64,000 bases of DNA from Actinomycetota bacterium. Its GTDB lineage: Bacteria > Actinomycetota > Acidimicrobiia > Acidimicrobiales > Ilumatobacteraceae. Both the position numbers and the translations under genes were made by a program. Within the stretch, counting starts at the first letter, position 1; every line of letters begins with the position of its first letter. Where the stretch lies: the NCBI GenBank assembly GCA_026393475.1, contig JAPLAA010000042.1, positions 1-64,000 of the forward strand, given 5' to 3'. The notes beneath the pieces are model-generated. The model searched no databases. It was not told where the DNA came from and saw only the letters and a list, made by a program, of their open reading frames with translations. Positions 50,644 to 57,973 of this stretch are shown one piece after another.

Positions 50644-51078
50644 ATGACCACGACTCCCGTCATCGGCTACGTGCCCGGGGTGTTCGATCTGTTCCATATC
50701 GGTCATCTCAACATTCTTCGGCGAGCACGGGAGCAGTGCGACCACCTCATTGCCGGGGTTGTTATCGACACCGCCGTGGAAAAGATGAAGGGATATCGCC
50801 CGATCGTTCCGTTCGAGGAGCGCATCGAGATCGTCCGGGCCATCAGTTATGTGGACGCAGCAGTCACCGATACGTCGCGCGACAAGCGCGTGGTCTGGCA
50901 GGAACATCGCTTCGACGTCATCTTCAAGGGCGACGACTGGAAGGACACCGAGAAGGGTCAGATGCTCGAGACCGAGATGGCAGAGGTGGGCGCCAGGGTG
51001 TTCTACTTCCCGTACACCCAGCACACGTCGAGCACGATGCTGCGCGACGTGCTCGCCCGGTTGGTGCAGTCGCTCTAG
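50644..51078 (+). CDS. Cytidylyltransferase-like nucleotidyltransferase (TagD type)
   Basis: This 144-residue enzyme is a small nucleotidyltransferase with the HIGH motif in GYVPGVFDLFHIGHLNILRRA (residues 7-27) and the second signature near the C-terminus (TQHTSSTML). Length and motifs match glycerol-3-phosphate cytidylyltransferase TagD and related enzymes making CDP-glycerol or CDP-polyols. VVIDTAVEKMKGYRPIVPFEERIEIVRAI is typical. Codon use is less GC-biased than in neighbouring genes (catatcggtcatctcaacattcttcgg), hinting at transfer. It is divergent from the CDP-alcohol transferase pair. A GAGAGGAA ribosome site precedes the ATG. Confidence 0.88.
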   Translation: MTTTPVIGYVPGVFDLFHIGHLNILRRAREQCDHLIAGVVIDTAVEKMKGYRPIVPFEERIEIVRAISYVDAAVTDTSRDKRVVWQEHRFDVIFKGDDWKDTEKGQMLETEMAEVGARVFYFPYTQHTSSTMLRDVLARLVQSL

Positions 51079-51110
51079 GCGGGGCCGGGGCCGGCCGGCG
51101 CTGATGGAGG

Positions 51111-51134
51111 GTCGCTGAGCTGGTGCTCAGCGAC
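51111..51134. terminator. Hairpin between convergent genes
   Basis: GTCGCTGAG (51111-51119) and CTCAGCGAC (51126-51134) pair perfectly around a 6-base loop. The hairpin overlaps the map stop codon and lies 33 bases after the cytidylyltransferase stop. It has no T-run but could serve both convergent transcripts. Confidence 0.5.
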
Positions 51135-52431
51135 GCCAGGGGGCGCTCGGGCTGGCGGCACCGGGCGCGGTGAGCACCTCGACGCCGGTCTCGGTGACGA
51201 GGCAGGTGTGCTCGAACTGGGCGGTGCGCTTGCCGTCGGCGGTGATCGCCGTCCAGTCGTCGTCGAACACCATCTTGTGCTGCCAGGCACCCATCGTGAT
51301 CATCGGTTCGATCGTGAAGGTCATGCCGGGGCGCATGATCATGTTGGCCCGCTGGTCGTAGTAGTGCAGGACCTGGATGTCGGTGTGGAACTGCTCGCCG
51401 ATGCCGTGGCCGATGAACGCCTTGACGACGCCGTACTTGTGCTTCTTGGCGTGGGATTCGATGGCGCGGCCGATGTCGCTGAGCGGCCGGCCGGGGATGA
51501 CGGCCTCGATGCCGTACCAGGTGCACTCCTCGGTGACCTGCACCAGGTGGCGGCTGGCGGGGTCGACGTCGCCGACGAAGAGCGTGGCGTTGGTGTCGCC
51601 GTGCACGCCGTCGAGGTAACAGGTGACGTCGATGTTGAGGATGTCGCCGTCCTGCAGCACCCGTGAGTCGGGGATGCCGTGGCAGATGACCTCGTTGGCG
51701 CTGGTGCAGACGCTCTTCGGGAACCCGCTGTAGTTGAGCGGGCTGGGGTAGGCGTTGCGCTCGATGCAGAGCTGGTGCACGTAGCGGTCGATCGCATCGG
51801 TGGTGATGCCGGGCTGCACCATTTCGCCGGCGAGCCGGAGTACCTCGGCGGCGACGACGCCGGCGCGACGCATGCGCTCGATGACGTCGGGGCTCTTGAC
51901 CCGCGGCTCGGCCCAGCGCTCGACGACGCCGGTGTCGGCGTAGGGCGGGCGCTGGATGTGAGCGGGCACCTCGAGCCGGGGGCTGACGATGCCCTGCAGC
52001 ACACGGCCCTCGAGGGGCTTGTGGCAGCGCTTGTACTTGCGGCCGCTGCCGCACCAGCAGGGTTCGTTGGCCTGTGGGAGTACGTCGGGGGGCTGCGCAG
52101 GCTGGAGCACGGGGGCAAGGCTATTCGCGAACGCTTTGGTTCGCTCGGGGCCGAGGCGTGCGGTGGTGTGGGCGCGGGGGTACCGGGTGCGGAACAGTCG
52201 GCTGGTGCGCACGGTGCCGACGACGTCGCCGGGGGAGAGCACGTCGAGGTGGCCACCGGGTCGGTTCGACGGCACGGCGGGCCAGACGGGTGTACTGACG
52301 GGTGTGCTGATGTGTGTGCTGATGTGTGTGCTGATGTGTGTGCTGATGTGTGAGGTGGAGTTCACGAGTCCGGGTTCACGACCGAAGTCGGAAACGTTGC
52401 CGGGCCGGGTGTGGAGCGTCGTGTCGGTCAT
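51127..52431 (-). CDS. map: Methionine aminopeptidase type I with SEC-C zinc motif
   Basis: Map removes N-terminal methionine from nascent proteins. The 434-residue frame has the M24 metal ligands in NIDVTCYLDGVHGDTNATLFVGD (two Asp), GHGIGEQFHTD (His) and FTIEPMI (Glu), plus a late Glu in TAQFEHTCLVTE. An N-terminal SEC-C zinc motif EPCWCGSGRKYKRCHKP (about residues 122-138) is known from actinobacterial Map isoforms and may aid ribosome binding. The first 110 or so residues include low-complexity STHISTHISTHIS repeats from a 12-bp DNA tandem, so an internal start is possible. The annotated ATG overlaps the upstream gene stop (ATGA). Confidence 0.92.
   Translation of the reverse strand: MTDTTLHTRPGNVSDFGREPGLVNSTSHISTHISTHISTHISTPVSTPVWPAVPSNRPGGHLDVLSPGDVVGTVRTSRLFRTRYPRAHTTARLGPERTKAFANSLAPVLQPAQPPDVLPQANEPCWCGSGRKYKRCHKPLEGRVLQGIVSPRLEVPAHIQRPPYADTGVVERWAEPRVKSPDVIERMRRAGVVAAEVLRLAGEMVQPGITTDAIDRYVHQLCIERNAYPSPLNYSGFPKSVCTSANEVICHGIPDSRVLQDGDILNIDVTCYLDGVHGDTNATLFVGDVDPASRHLVQVTEECTWYGIEAVIPGRPLSDIGRAIESHAKKHKYGVVKAFIGHGIGEQFHTDIQVLHYYDQRANMIMRPGMTFTIEPMITMGAWQHKMVFDDDWTAITADGKRTAQFEHTCLVTETGVEVLTAPGAASPSAPWRR
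52302..52349. repeat. 12-bp tandem repeat, four copies
   Basis: Four exact units of gtgtgctgatgt encode Ser-Thr-His-Ile repeats in the N-terminal extension of Map. Confidence 0.9.
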
Positions 52432-53273
52432 CCGGCACCTCCCTGGTCGGTGAACGCGTCGTTCTGCTGGCTGTTCTGCTGGCTGTTCTGCTGGCTGTTC
52501 GGTTGATCTGCCGGGGTGGGCGAGACCAACGTCTCCGGCCCGATGCTCGCGTCGAGCACGGGTGCCGGGAGGGTGGTCGTGGTCGCATCGGTGGCCGGTG
52601 CCGTGGTCGGGGTGCCGGCCGCCCCCGCGGCGGGATCGGCGGGATCCGGTGCGCTCGTCGAGGGCGTGGCGGGTGTGGCGGGTGTTGCGGGTGTGGTGGA
52701 CGAGGGCGGGGTCGGTCCCGCCGCGCGCTGTTCGGCGAGCATGGCGAGCGCGTCGGGGTCGGTGAAGGTCATCGGCGCGGTCTCGGCGAACTCGGTGGCG
52801 GGCGCGGGTTCGGTGAGGGCGTCGGTCGCTGACGTTGCGGTCGAGGCGGTCGACGCGCTGTCGCCACCGCCACCGGTGCCGTTCGAGGCCTGTCCGTCGG
52901 CCGCAGGGCCGTCGCTCCCGCTGAGTCCGGTGAGCCGGAGGGCATCGTCGTTCTGGTCGGCATCGCCGGCGGTTGCGTCGGCGGAGGACGGCACCGACGG
53001 GAGGAACGGGTTGGTCACCAGGCCGCTGGCCACGGCGCCGAACGCGGCGACCGAGAGGGCGCCGGCGGTGAGCAGGGCACCGCTCCACGACAGGCCGCTG
53101 CGGCGGCCGGCCCGCTGCGCGGCGATGCGTGGTGCCTGGGCGCGGACGAAGGTGGCGAACTCGGCGACGACGGCATCGACGTCCTCGACGCCGTCCTGTT
53201 CGGCGGCTCGACGGAGTTGCGCGAGCAGTGCCTCCACCGGGATCTCACCGTTCGCCGCCCGCTCCGTCGCCAC
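52428..53273 (-). CDS. Single-span membrane protein with low-complexity exterior
   Basis: The 281-residue protein has a charged helical N-terminus (about 1-58, VEALLAQLRRAAEQDGVEDVDAVVAEFATFVRAQAPRIAAQRAGRR), one membrane helix (WSGALLTAGALSVAAFGAVASGLV, about 63-86) and an exterior of about 190 residues rich in Ala, Thr, Ser, Pro, Gly and Asp. It ends in NSQQ repeats encoded by a 12-bp tandem at 52461-52496. The layout recalls anti-sigma or sensor anchors but no zinc motif is present. It is translationally coupled to map. Function unknown. Confidence 0.65.
   Translation of the reverse strand: MATERAANGEIPVEALLAQLRRAAEQDGVEDVDAVVAEFATFVRAQAPRIAAQRAGRRSGLSWSGALLTAGALSVAAFGAVASGLVTNPFLPSVPSSADATAGDADQNDDALRLTGLSGSDGPAADGQASNGTGGGGDSASTASTATSATDALTEPAPATEFAETAPMTFTDPDALAMLAEQRAAGPTPPSSTTPATPATPATPSTSAPDPADPAAGAAGTPTTAPATDATTTTLPAPVLDASIGPETLVSPTPADQPNSQQNSQQNSQQNDAFTDQGGAG
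52461..52496. repeat. 12-bp tandem repeat, three copies
   Basis: Three units of gttctgctggct encode the Asn-Ser-Gln-Gln repeats at the C-terminus of the membrane protein. Confidence 0.85.
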
Positions 53274-53404
53274 GTGTTGATGATCGGCCTCCGGAGCTGC
53301 GCGTGCGAGTCAAGAAGGTGTCAGACATTTCCCACGGCCGGTGGCAGCGCGGGTCCGTGCGGCCGTGCAGCCGCAAGCTTCCGGCAAGCGGCGCCCGTCG
53401 TCGG

Positions 53405-54469
53405 TCAGGCGGCGAAGAGCTTGCCGGTGGGCGTCGCGAGGAAGTCGGGCAGCCGGATGTGCTCCTGACGGAGCAGACCCGTGGCCGGCACGACACCGGC
53501 GCGCACGAGCTCGATGACCGCGGCGACCGATCCGGCGGTGGTCCAGGCGATCGCGGTGTTGCGCGCCCCGCCGACCACGGTCGGCGTGTAGGCCCGGACG
53601 AACTCCTCGCGGTGCAGTCGGCCGCCGACGGTGCCTTCCGACGACACGTGCACGTACACGACGTCGTCGCTGACGGGTGGTTTGGCGTTGGTGAGGATCT
53701 GGCCGGCCAGGTCGCGCCGCTCGCGCAGCAGCAACTCGTGGAAGAAGAAGTTCATCAGCTCCATGTGGCCGGGGTAGCGGATCGTCTTGTAGTCGAGGTT
53801 GGCGACCGTGCCGTGGAACGTGTCGCACATGGTGCCGAGGCCGCCCGACGTGGTGAATGCCTCGAGTCGGGTGCCGTGGATGTAGAGGGTCTCGCACCAC
53901 TCCATCGACGACACCCACTTGCGTCGGCCCTCCTCGATCACCTCGCAGTCGTTGAGGTACTCGTTCACCACGCCTTCGGGCGACCAGTTGAATGCGTAGC
54001 CGAGCAGTCCGGTGGGGTGCTGCGGGAGGGCGCCGACGCGCATGCGGATCGATCGGCACTCGTCGAAGGCGGCGGCCTGTGAGGCGGCGACGATGCTGAC
54101 GAAGCCCGGGGCGAGGCCGCACTGCGGTGCCATGAGCGACCGGGCGGTGGCCGACAGCTCGGTGATGGTCTGCGAGGTGCCGACGTCCTCGGTGAGATCG
54201 AAGTAGTGCAGGCCGCGGGCGTGGGCGACGCGGGCCACCTGGCGGTTGAGGTGGTACGGCAGGCACGACAGCACCGCCTGTTGCGACTCGAGGAGGTGGT
54301 CGAGCGCTGCCGGGTCGGCGACGTCGGCGACCTGCACCGGGAACGACGAGGTCGTGGCCGGCAGGCGTTGATCGATGCCCGTCACCTCGAATCCCGCCTG
54401 GTGGAGGAAGGTGGCGGCGAGGTGCCCCACCTTCCCGAGTCCGAGCACGACCACCCGCGAGAACGTCAC
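53405..54469 (-). CDS. Saccharopine dehydrogenase-like oxidoreductase
   Basis: This 354-residue NAD(P)-dependent enzyme has the Rossmann motif VVVLGLGKVGHLAATFL (residues 6-22) and the saccharopine dehydrogenase-type pattern VLSCLPYHLNRQVARVAHARGLHYFDLTED and CGLAPGFVSIVAASQA. VTSGGLGTMCDTF-like TTSGGLGTMCDTFHGTVANLDYKTIRYPGH is typical of bacterial Lys9-like members. The true substrate could be saccharopine, carboxynorspermidine or another imine. The GTG at 54469 follows TAGCGT with a 7-base spacer. It is divergent from the NeuD-like gene. Confidence 0.88.
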   Translation of the reverse strand: MTFSRVVVLGLGKVGHLAATFLHQAGFEVTGIDQRLPATTSSFPVQVADVADPAALDHLLESQQAVLSCLPYHLNRQVARVAHARGLHYFDLTEDVGTSQTITELSATARSLMAPQCGLAPGFVSIVAASQAAAFDECRSIRMRVGALPQHPTGLLGYAFNWSPEGVVNEYLNDCEVIEEGRRKWVSSMEWCETLYIHGTRLEAFTTSGGLGTMCDTFHGTVANLDYKTIRYPGHMELMNFFFHELLLRERRDLAGQILTNAKPPVSDDVVYVHVSSEGTVGGRLHREEFVRAYTPTVVGGARNTAIAWTTAGSVAAVIELVRAGVVPATGLLRQEHIRLPDFLATPTGKLFAA

Positions 54470-54476
54470 GACTGGA

Positions 54477-54482
54477 ACGCTA
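54477..54482 (-). promoter_or_regulatory. -10 box TAGCGT for the saccharopine dehydrogenase-like gene
   Basis: On the minus strand TAGCGT is followed by 7 bases and the GTG at 54469. Confidence 0.55.
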
Positions 54483-54544
54483 GTTCAGCTCGGAGGGGTC
54501 GGTCGGAACGTTCGTGCCGTCCTGTCGGGAATGGGTCGAACGGC

Positions 54545-54592
54545 TCAGGCGGCGCCGATGGTCGCGGCGACGAACGCTTCGAGGACGTTCAC
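54545..54592 (-). CDS. Possible 15-residue leaderless mini-ORF
   Basis: The GTG at 54592 opens a 15-codon frame (product VNVLEAFVAATIGAA) ending at 54545. It is preceded on the minus strand by TACGGT (54600-54605) and a 7-base spacer, the leaderless layout used by long genes here. It lies in the gap upstream of the saccharopine dehydrogenase-like gene. It could be a short hydrophobic peptide or an upstream leader; chance is possible. Confidence 0.3.
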   Translation of the reverse strand: MNVLEAFVAATIGAA

Positions 54593-54666
54593 GGCTCGAA
54601 CCGTACCGAGTCCGGTCCGTGCCCGGTCCTCATCGGGAGGCGCCCTCGACCGGGGGGTGAGGTGGC

Positions 54667-54672
54667 TACTGT
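54667..54672 (+). promoter_or_regulatory. -10 box TACTGT for the NeuD-like gene
   Basis: TACTGT is followed by 8 bases and the GTG at 54681. This fixes the start 102 codons inside the longer frame. Confidence 0.55.
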
Positions 54673-54680
54673 TCTCGCTC

Positions 54681-55331
54681 GTGGGTGAGCGGCCGGTACG
54701 AGTCCTGATCGTCGGCGCCGGCGGGCACGCCCGGGTGTGTCTCGAGGCGCTCCAGGACGATCCGGGTCACGTGGTCGTCGGCGCGGTCAGCAGCGACGGT
54801 GCGGGCATCGCCGGGCTCGCGGTGCCGGTGCTGGGCCTCGATGCCGACCTGGTGGCGATCGCTCGCGACCACGAGGTCGATCGGGTGTTCGTGGCGATCG
54901 GTGACAACGCGGCCCGCTCGGCGGTGACGCAACGGTGCGACACCGACGGCCTGCCGTCGCAGACCGCGCTGAGTCGCTTCGCGATGATGTCGCACACGGC
55001 GACGGTGCACGACGGTGCCGCGCTGCTGCCGGGCGCGGTGGTGAACGCCGGCACGTCGATCGGGCGCGGCACGATCGTGAACACCAACGCGAGCATCGAT
55101 CACGACTGCACGGTCGGCGAGTTCGTGCACGTGGCGCCGGGTGTGGCGATCGCCGGCGGCGTGCGGATCGGTTCGGGCACCCTGATCGGCATCGGGGCGA
55201 GGGTGCTGCCCAACCTCACGATCGGTGCGCGCGCGGTGGTCGGTGCCGGTGCGGTCGTGGTGAACGACGTGCCCGACGGGGCGATGGTCACGGGGATGCC
55301 GGCGCGCCAGAGCGGGCGTGGCTCGTCGTGA
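54681..55331 (+). CDS. NeuD/PglD-type sugar O/N-acetyltransferase
   Basis: The 216-residue protein has the N-terminal NeuD/PglD Rossmann-like motif VLIVGAGGHARVCLEALQ and a C-terminal left-handed beta-helix of hexapeptide repeats (GAALLPGAVVNAGTSIGRGTIVNTNASIDHDCTVGEFVHVAPGVAIAGGVRIGSGTLIGIGA). The catalytic His pair is in NASIDHDCTVG and EFVHVAPG. Family members acetylate UDP-4-amino sugars or sialic acids with acetyl-CoA. It overlaps the sugar phosphotransferase gene (TGATG), a pairing like PglD-PglC that makes and commits a modified sugar to the lipid carrier. Confidence 0.92.
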   Translation: MGERPVRVLIVGAGGHARVCLEALQDDPGHVVVGAVSSDGAGIAGLAVPVLGLDADLVAIARDHEVDRVFVAIGDNAARSAVTQRCDTDGLPSQTALSRFAMMSHTATVHDGAALLPGAVVNAGTSIGRGTIVNTNASIDHDCTVGEFVHVAPGVAIAGGVRIGSGTLIGIGARVLPNLTIGARAVVGAGAVVVNDVPDGAMVTGMPARQSGRGSS

Positions 55332-55948
55332 TGCCGGCCGACGTGCTGCGGCGGGCGGTCGACGTGACGGTGGCGGCGGTCGGGCTGTTGCTGCTCGCTC
55401 CGGTGCTGGGTGGGGCGGCGCTCGCGGTGCGGGCGACCATGGGCCCGCGCGTGTTGTTCCGCCAGGAGCGGCTCGGGTTGGCCGGTCGTCCGTTCACGCT
55501 GTTGAAGTTGCGCACGATGAAGCATCCCGAGCCGGGCCGGGAGGGGCCGGAGTTCGATGCGGACCGGATGACGAGGCTCGGGTCGGTGTTGCGTGCGTCG
55601 AGCGTCGACGAGTTGCCGTCGTTGTGGAACCTGCTGCGCGGTGACATCACCCTGGTCGGTCCGCGTCCGTTGCCGACGCACTACTGGCCCCGCTATCGAG
55701 GCGACGAGTACCGCCGGTTCGAGGTCAAGCCGGGCATCACCGGGCTGGCGCAGGTGAGCGGCCGCAACCTGGTCGACTGGCCCGAACGACTGGCGCTCGA
55801 CGTGCGCTACGTCGAGCAGCGGAGCCTGCTCGGCGACGCCCGCATCCTGGTGCGGACCGTGCCGACCGTGCTGAGCGGCTCGGGTGTGTCGAACGGGCAG
55901 GTCGTCACGATGCACGCACTGCCCGCCGATCGCCCGCCGCTCGACTGA
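55331..55948 (+). CDS. Monotopic sugar phosphotransferase (PglC/WcaJ type)
   Basis: This 205-residue membrane enzyme moves a sugar 1-phosphate from UDP-sugar to undecaprenyl phosphate, starting glycan assembly. It has a re-entrant hydrophobic N-terminus (VDVTVAAVGLLLLAPVLGGAALAV, about 8-31), VLFRQERLGLAGRPFTLLKLRTMK, the catalytic Asp-Glu in LRASSVDELPSLWNLLRGDITLVGPRPLP (near residue 97) and KPGITGLAQVSGRN. The small size matches PglC rather than the larger WbaP. Coupled to the NeuD-like gene, so the donor may be a UDP-acetamido-sugar. Confidence 0.93.
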   Translation: MPADVLRRAVDVTVAAVGLLLLAPVLGGAALAVRATMGPRVLFRQERLGLAGRPFTLLKLRTMKHPEPGREGPEFDADRMTRLGSVLRASSVDELPSLWNLLRGDITLVGPRPLPTHYWPRYRGDEYRRFEVKPGITGLAQVSGRNLVDWPERLALDVRYVEQRSLLGDARILVRTVPTVLSGSGVSNGQVVTMHALPADRPPLD

Positions 55949-56179
55949 GGCCACCGGGCTGGGTCACCCACCGACCACTGAATGCTGCCGGTCGACCGCG
56001 GGCAGCGACGGCCGCGCGGGCGCGTCGTCCCAGCGTGCGAGTGGTTCCCGAGCCTGTTTCGGGTTGTCGGAGCGCTGACCTGGGGCGTTGACCGAGCGTT
56101 CACCGGGCTTCCCCAGGGTGCCCTCCTGGCGTCGTCGGCGCTGGAAGGCGGTGGCCGCCGGGCCCCCGGGGAGGACTGC
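55949..56179 (+). other. 231-base gap before the gene at 56180
   Basis: An in-frame upstream extension from 55982 exists but has no ribosome site or family match. TTGACC near 56089 could be a -35 element for the gene at 56180. Nothing else is recognised. Confidence 0.3.
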
Positions 56180-56779
56180 ATGCTGCTCACGTTCGCCGAG
56201 ATCCAGTTCCTGGTGTCACTGTGCGGCGACGACGCGGCGGTGGCGACGCTCGATCTGCTCGATCTGCTCGACGAGCCCTCGCGCAACGAGGACGACATCG
56301 AGGCGGCGGGCCTGGCCAGCCTGGTGGCGCGGGAGCTGTGTCGCGAGTACCTCGACGACGAGGGCTATGTGCAGCATGTCGAGCTCGATCACCAGATCGC
56401 CGACCTCCACGAGGCGTTGCAGGCGGCCGTCACCACGGTGCGCATCACGACGGTGAGCCCCGATCGTTCCACGTTCTGGCTGCTGCTGATCGGCGCCCGC
56501 CGGATGGCGTTCACGCCGGTCGGCGCGGGGGTGTACGGCGCGGTGGTGGTGCACCACGACGCCGATCTGCGTCAGCAGGTCGTGTCGTTGGTGAACAGCG
56601 CGCTCGTCGACGATCCGGCCGCCGGGGTGGCGATCACCCGCGGTGGGCGGCTCGACGCGATGTCGTTCCGCACCAACGACGAGCTCGGTGGGCCGATGGC
56701 TGCCCCGTCGACTCGTGCGCAGGTCGTCGTCGAGCTCGTCGACGACGTGTTCGTGAACCACCACCCCAGCCTCGGCTGA
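56180..56779 (+). CDS. Protein of unknown function
   Basis: The 199-residue soluble protein is not recognised with certainty. It has an acidic helical first half (FAEIQFLVSLCGDDAAVATLDLLDLLDEPSRNEDDIEAAGLASLVARELCREYLDD) and a beta-rich second half (TVRITTVSPDRSTFWLLLIGARRMAFTPVGAGVYGAVVV). The split vaguely recalls ESX-associated EspG-type chaperones, and a WXG100 gene is present elsewhere in the window, but key signatures cannot be confirmed. GGGGAGG lies 5-6 bases before the ATG at 56180. It is convergent with the glycosyltransferase operon. Confidence 0.7.
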   Translation: MLLTFAEIQFLVSLCGDDAAVATLDLLDLLDEPSRNEDDIEAAGLASLVARELCREYLDDEGYVQHVELDHQIADLHEALQAAVTTVRITTVSPDRSTFWLLLIGARRMAFTPVGAGVYGAVVVHHDADLRQQVVSLVNSALVDDPAAGVAITRGGRLDAMSFRTNDELGGPMAAPSTRAQVVVELVDDVFVNHHPSLG

Positions 56780-56803
56780 GCCGGCGGCACATCGCCGGTC
56801 TTG

Positions 56804-57973
56804 TCAGCGGCCTCGGTACGCGGCGAGGGTGCGGTCGATCACGAGTTGCTGGTCGAAGTGGGTGTGGGCCCGGGCCCGGCACGCGGTGGCGAACGTGGGC
56901 CACTCGTCACGCCGGGCGAGCAGCGAGCGCACCCCCTGGGCGAGGCCGGAGGGGTCGCGAACGGGGACGAGCACACCGGTGACGCCGTCGTCGATCACCT
57001 GTCGGTTGCCGCGGATGTCGGTGGCGATGGTGGGCAGGCGCATCGCCGCGGCCTCCATCGCGCTCCGCGGGAAGCCTTCGCGCCAGCTCGCGGTGAGGAA
57101 CAGGTCCATCGCGGCGTAGCACTCGGGCATGTCGGTGCGTTCGCCGGCGAACACGACGCCGTCGTCCGCGGCCTGTGCGAAGCCGGCGGCGTCGATCGCG
57201 TCGGCCTTGCCGGGGTCGGCCGGCCCGACGATGACGAAGCGAACGCCGTGGCCCTCGTCGTGGAGGTGGTGGGCGGCTTCGAGGATCTCGACGATGCCCT
57301 TCTCGCGCACGAGTCGGCCGACGACACCGACGACCACCCCGTCGTCGGCGATGCCCCACTCGGATCGCATCGCGGCACGGGTGGCGGCGGGTACCCGGTC
57401 GGGGTCGAAGCGTTCGAGGTCGATGCCGTTGCCGAGCAGGTGCACCTTGCGGGCCGGGATCTTCAGGGTGTGGACGAGCGTGTCGACGTCCTCGGGGTTC
57501 TGCACCAGCTCGACGTCGCCGAACGCGGAGGCGATGCGCTCGGCGGCGTACACGGGGAGCCGCCGCTGCCAGCGGTCGCTGGGTTGGGCGTAGAGGCCGT
57601 GCTGGGTGTTGACCACCAGGGGCACGCGGGTGAGCCATCCGGCGATGCGGCCGATGATGCCCGGCTTGGGGTTGTGCGTGTGGAGGATGTCGGGGCGCAC
57701 CTCGCGCAACAGCTTCACCAGTTGCACGAACGCCTTCACGTCCTGCAGCGGGTTGTTCGACCGGGTGAACGCGGGCACGTCGACGTGGGGGATGCCCATC
57801 GCGGCGAGGTTGGGCACGTGGGGTCCGGCGGCCGACATGCCGATCACCTCGTAGCCCTGTGCGGCGAAGGCGCGCAGTTGCGGGCCGATCAGCCAGTCGA
57901 GGCTCATGTCGGTGGTGGTGAGGTGCACCAGGCGCGGGACGCCGGCGCGTTTGGGGGGCAGGCCGCTGCTCAT
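56804..57973 (-). CDS. GT4 glycosyltransferase
   Basis: The 389-residue protein is a GT-B family 4 glycosyltransferase, like those adding a hexose or acetamido sugar early in repeat-unit assembly. RLVHLTTTDMSLDWLIGPQLRAFAAQGYEVIGMSAAGPHV and LHTHNPKPGIIGRIAGWLTRVPLVVNTQHGLY mark the N-terminal domain. VGVVGRLVREKGIVEILEAA and the E(X)7E block SWREGFPRSAMEAAAMRLPTIATDIRGNRQVI mark the C-terminal domain. Its ATG overlaps the deacetylase stop (ATGA). Confidence 0.92.
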   Translation of the reverse strand: MSSGLPPKRAGVPRLVHLTTTDMSLDWLIGPQLRAFAAQGYEVIGMSAAGPHVPNLAAMGIPHVDVPAFTRSNNPLQDVKAFVQLVKLLREVRPDILHTHNPKPGIIGRIAGWLTRVPLVVNTQHGLYAQPSDRWQRRLPVYAAERIASAFGDVELVQNPEDVDTLVHTLKIPARKVHLLGNGIDLERFDPDRVPAATRAAMRSEWGIADDGVVVGVVGRLVREKGIVEILEAAHHLHDEGHGVRFVIVGPADPGKADAIDAAGFAQAADDGVVFAGERTDMPECYAAMDLFLTASWREGFPRSAMEAAAMRLPTIATDIRGNRQVIDDGVTGVLVPVRDPSGLAQGVRSLLARRDEWPTFATACRARAHTHFDQQLVIDRTLAAYRGR

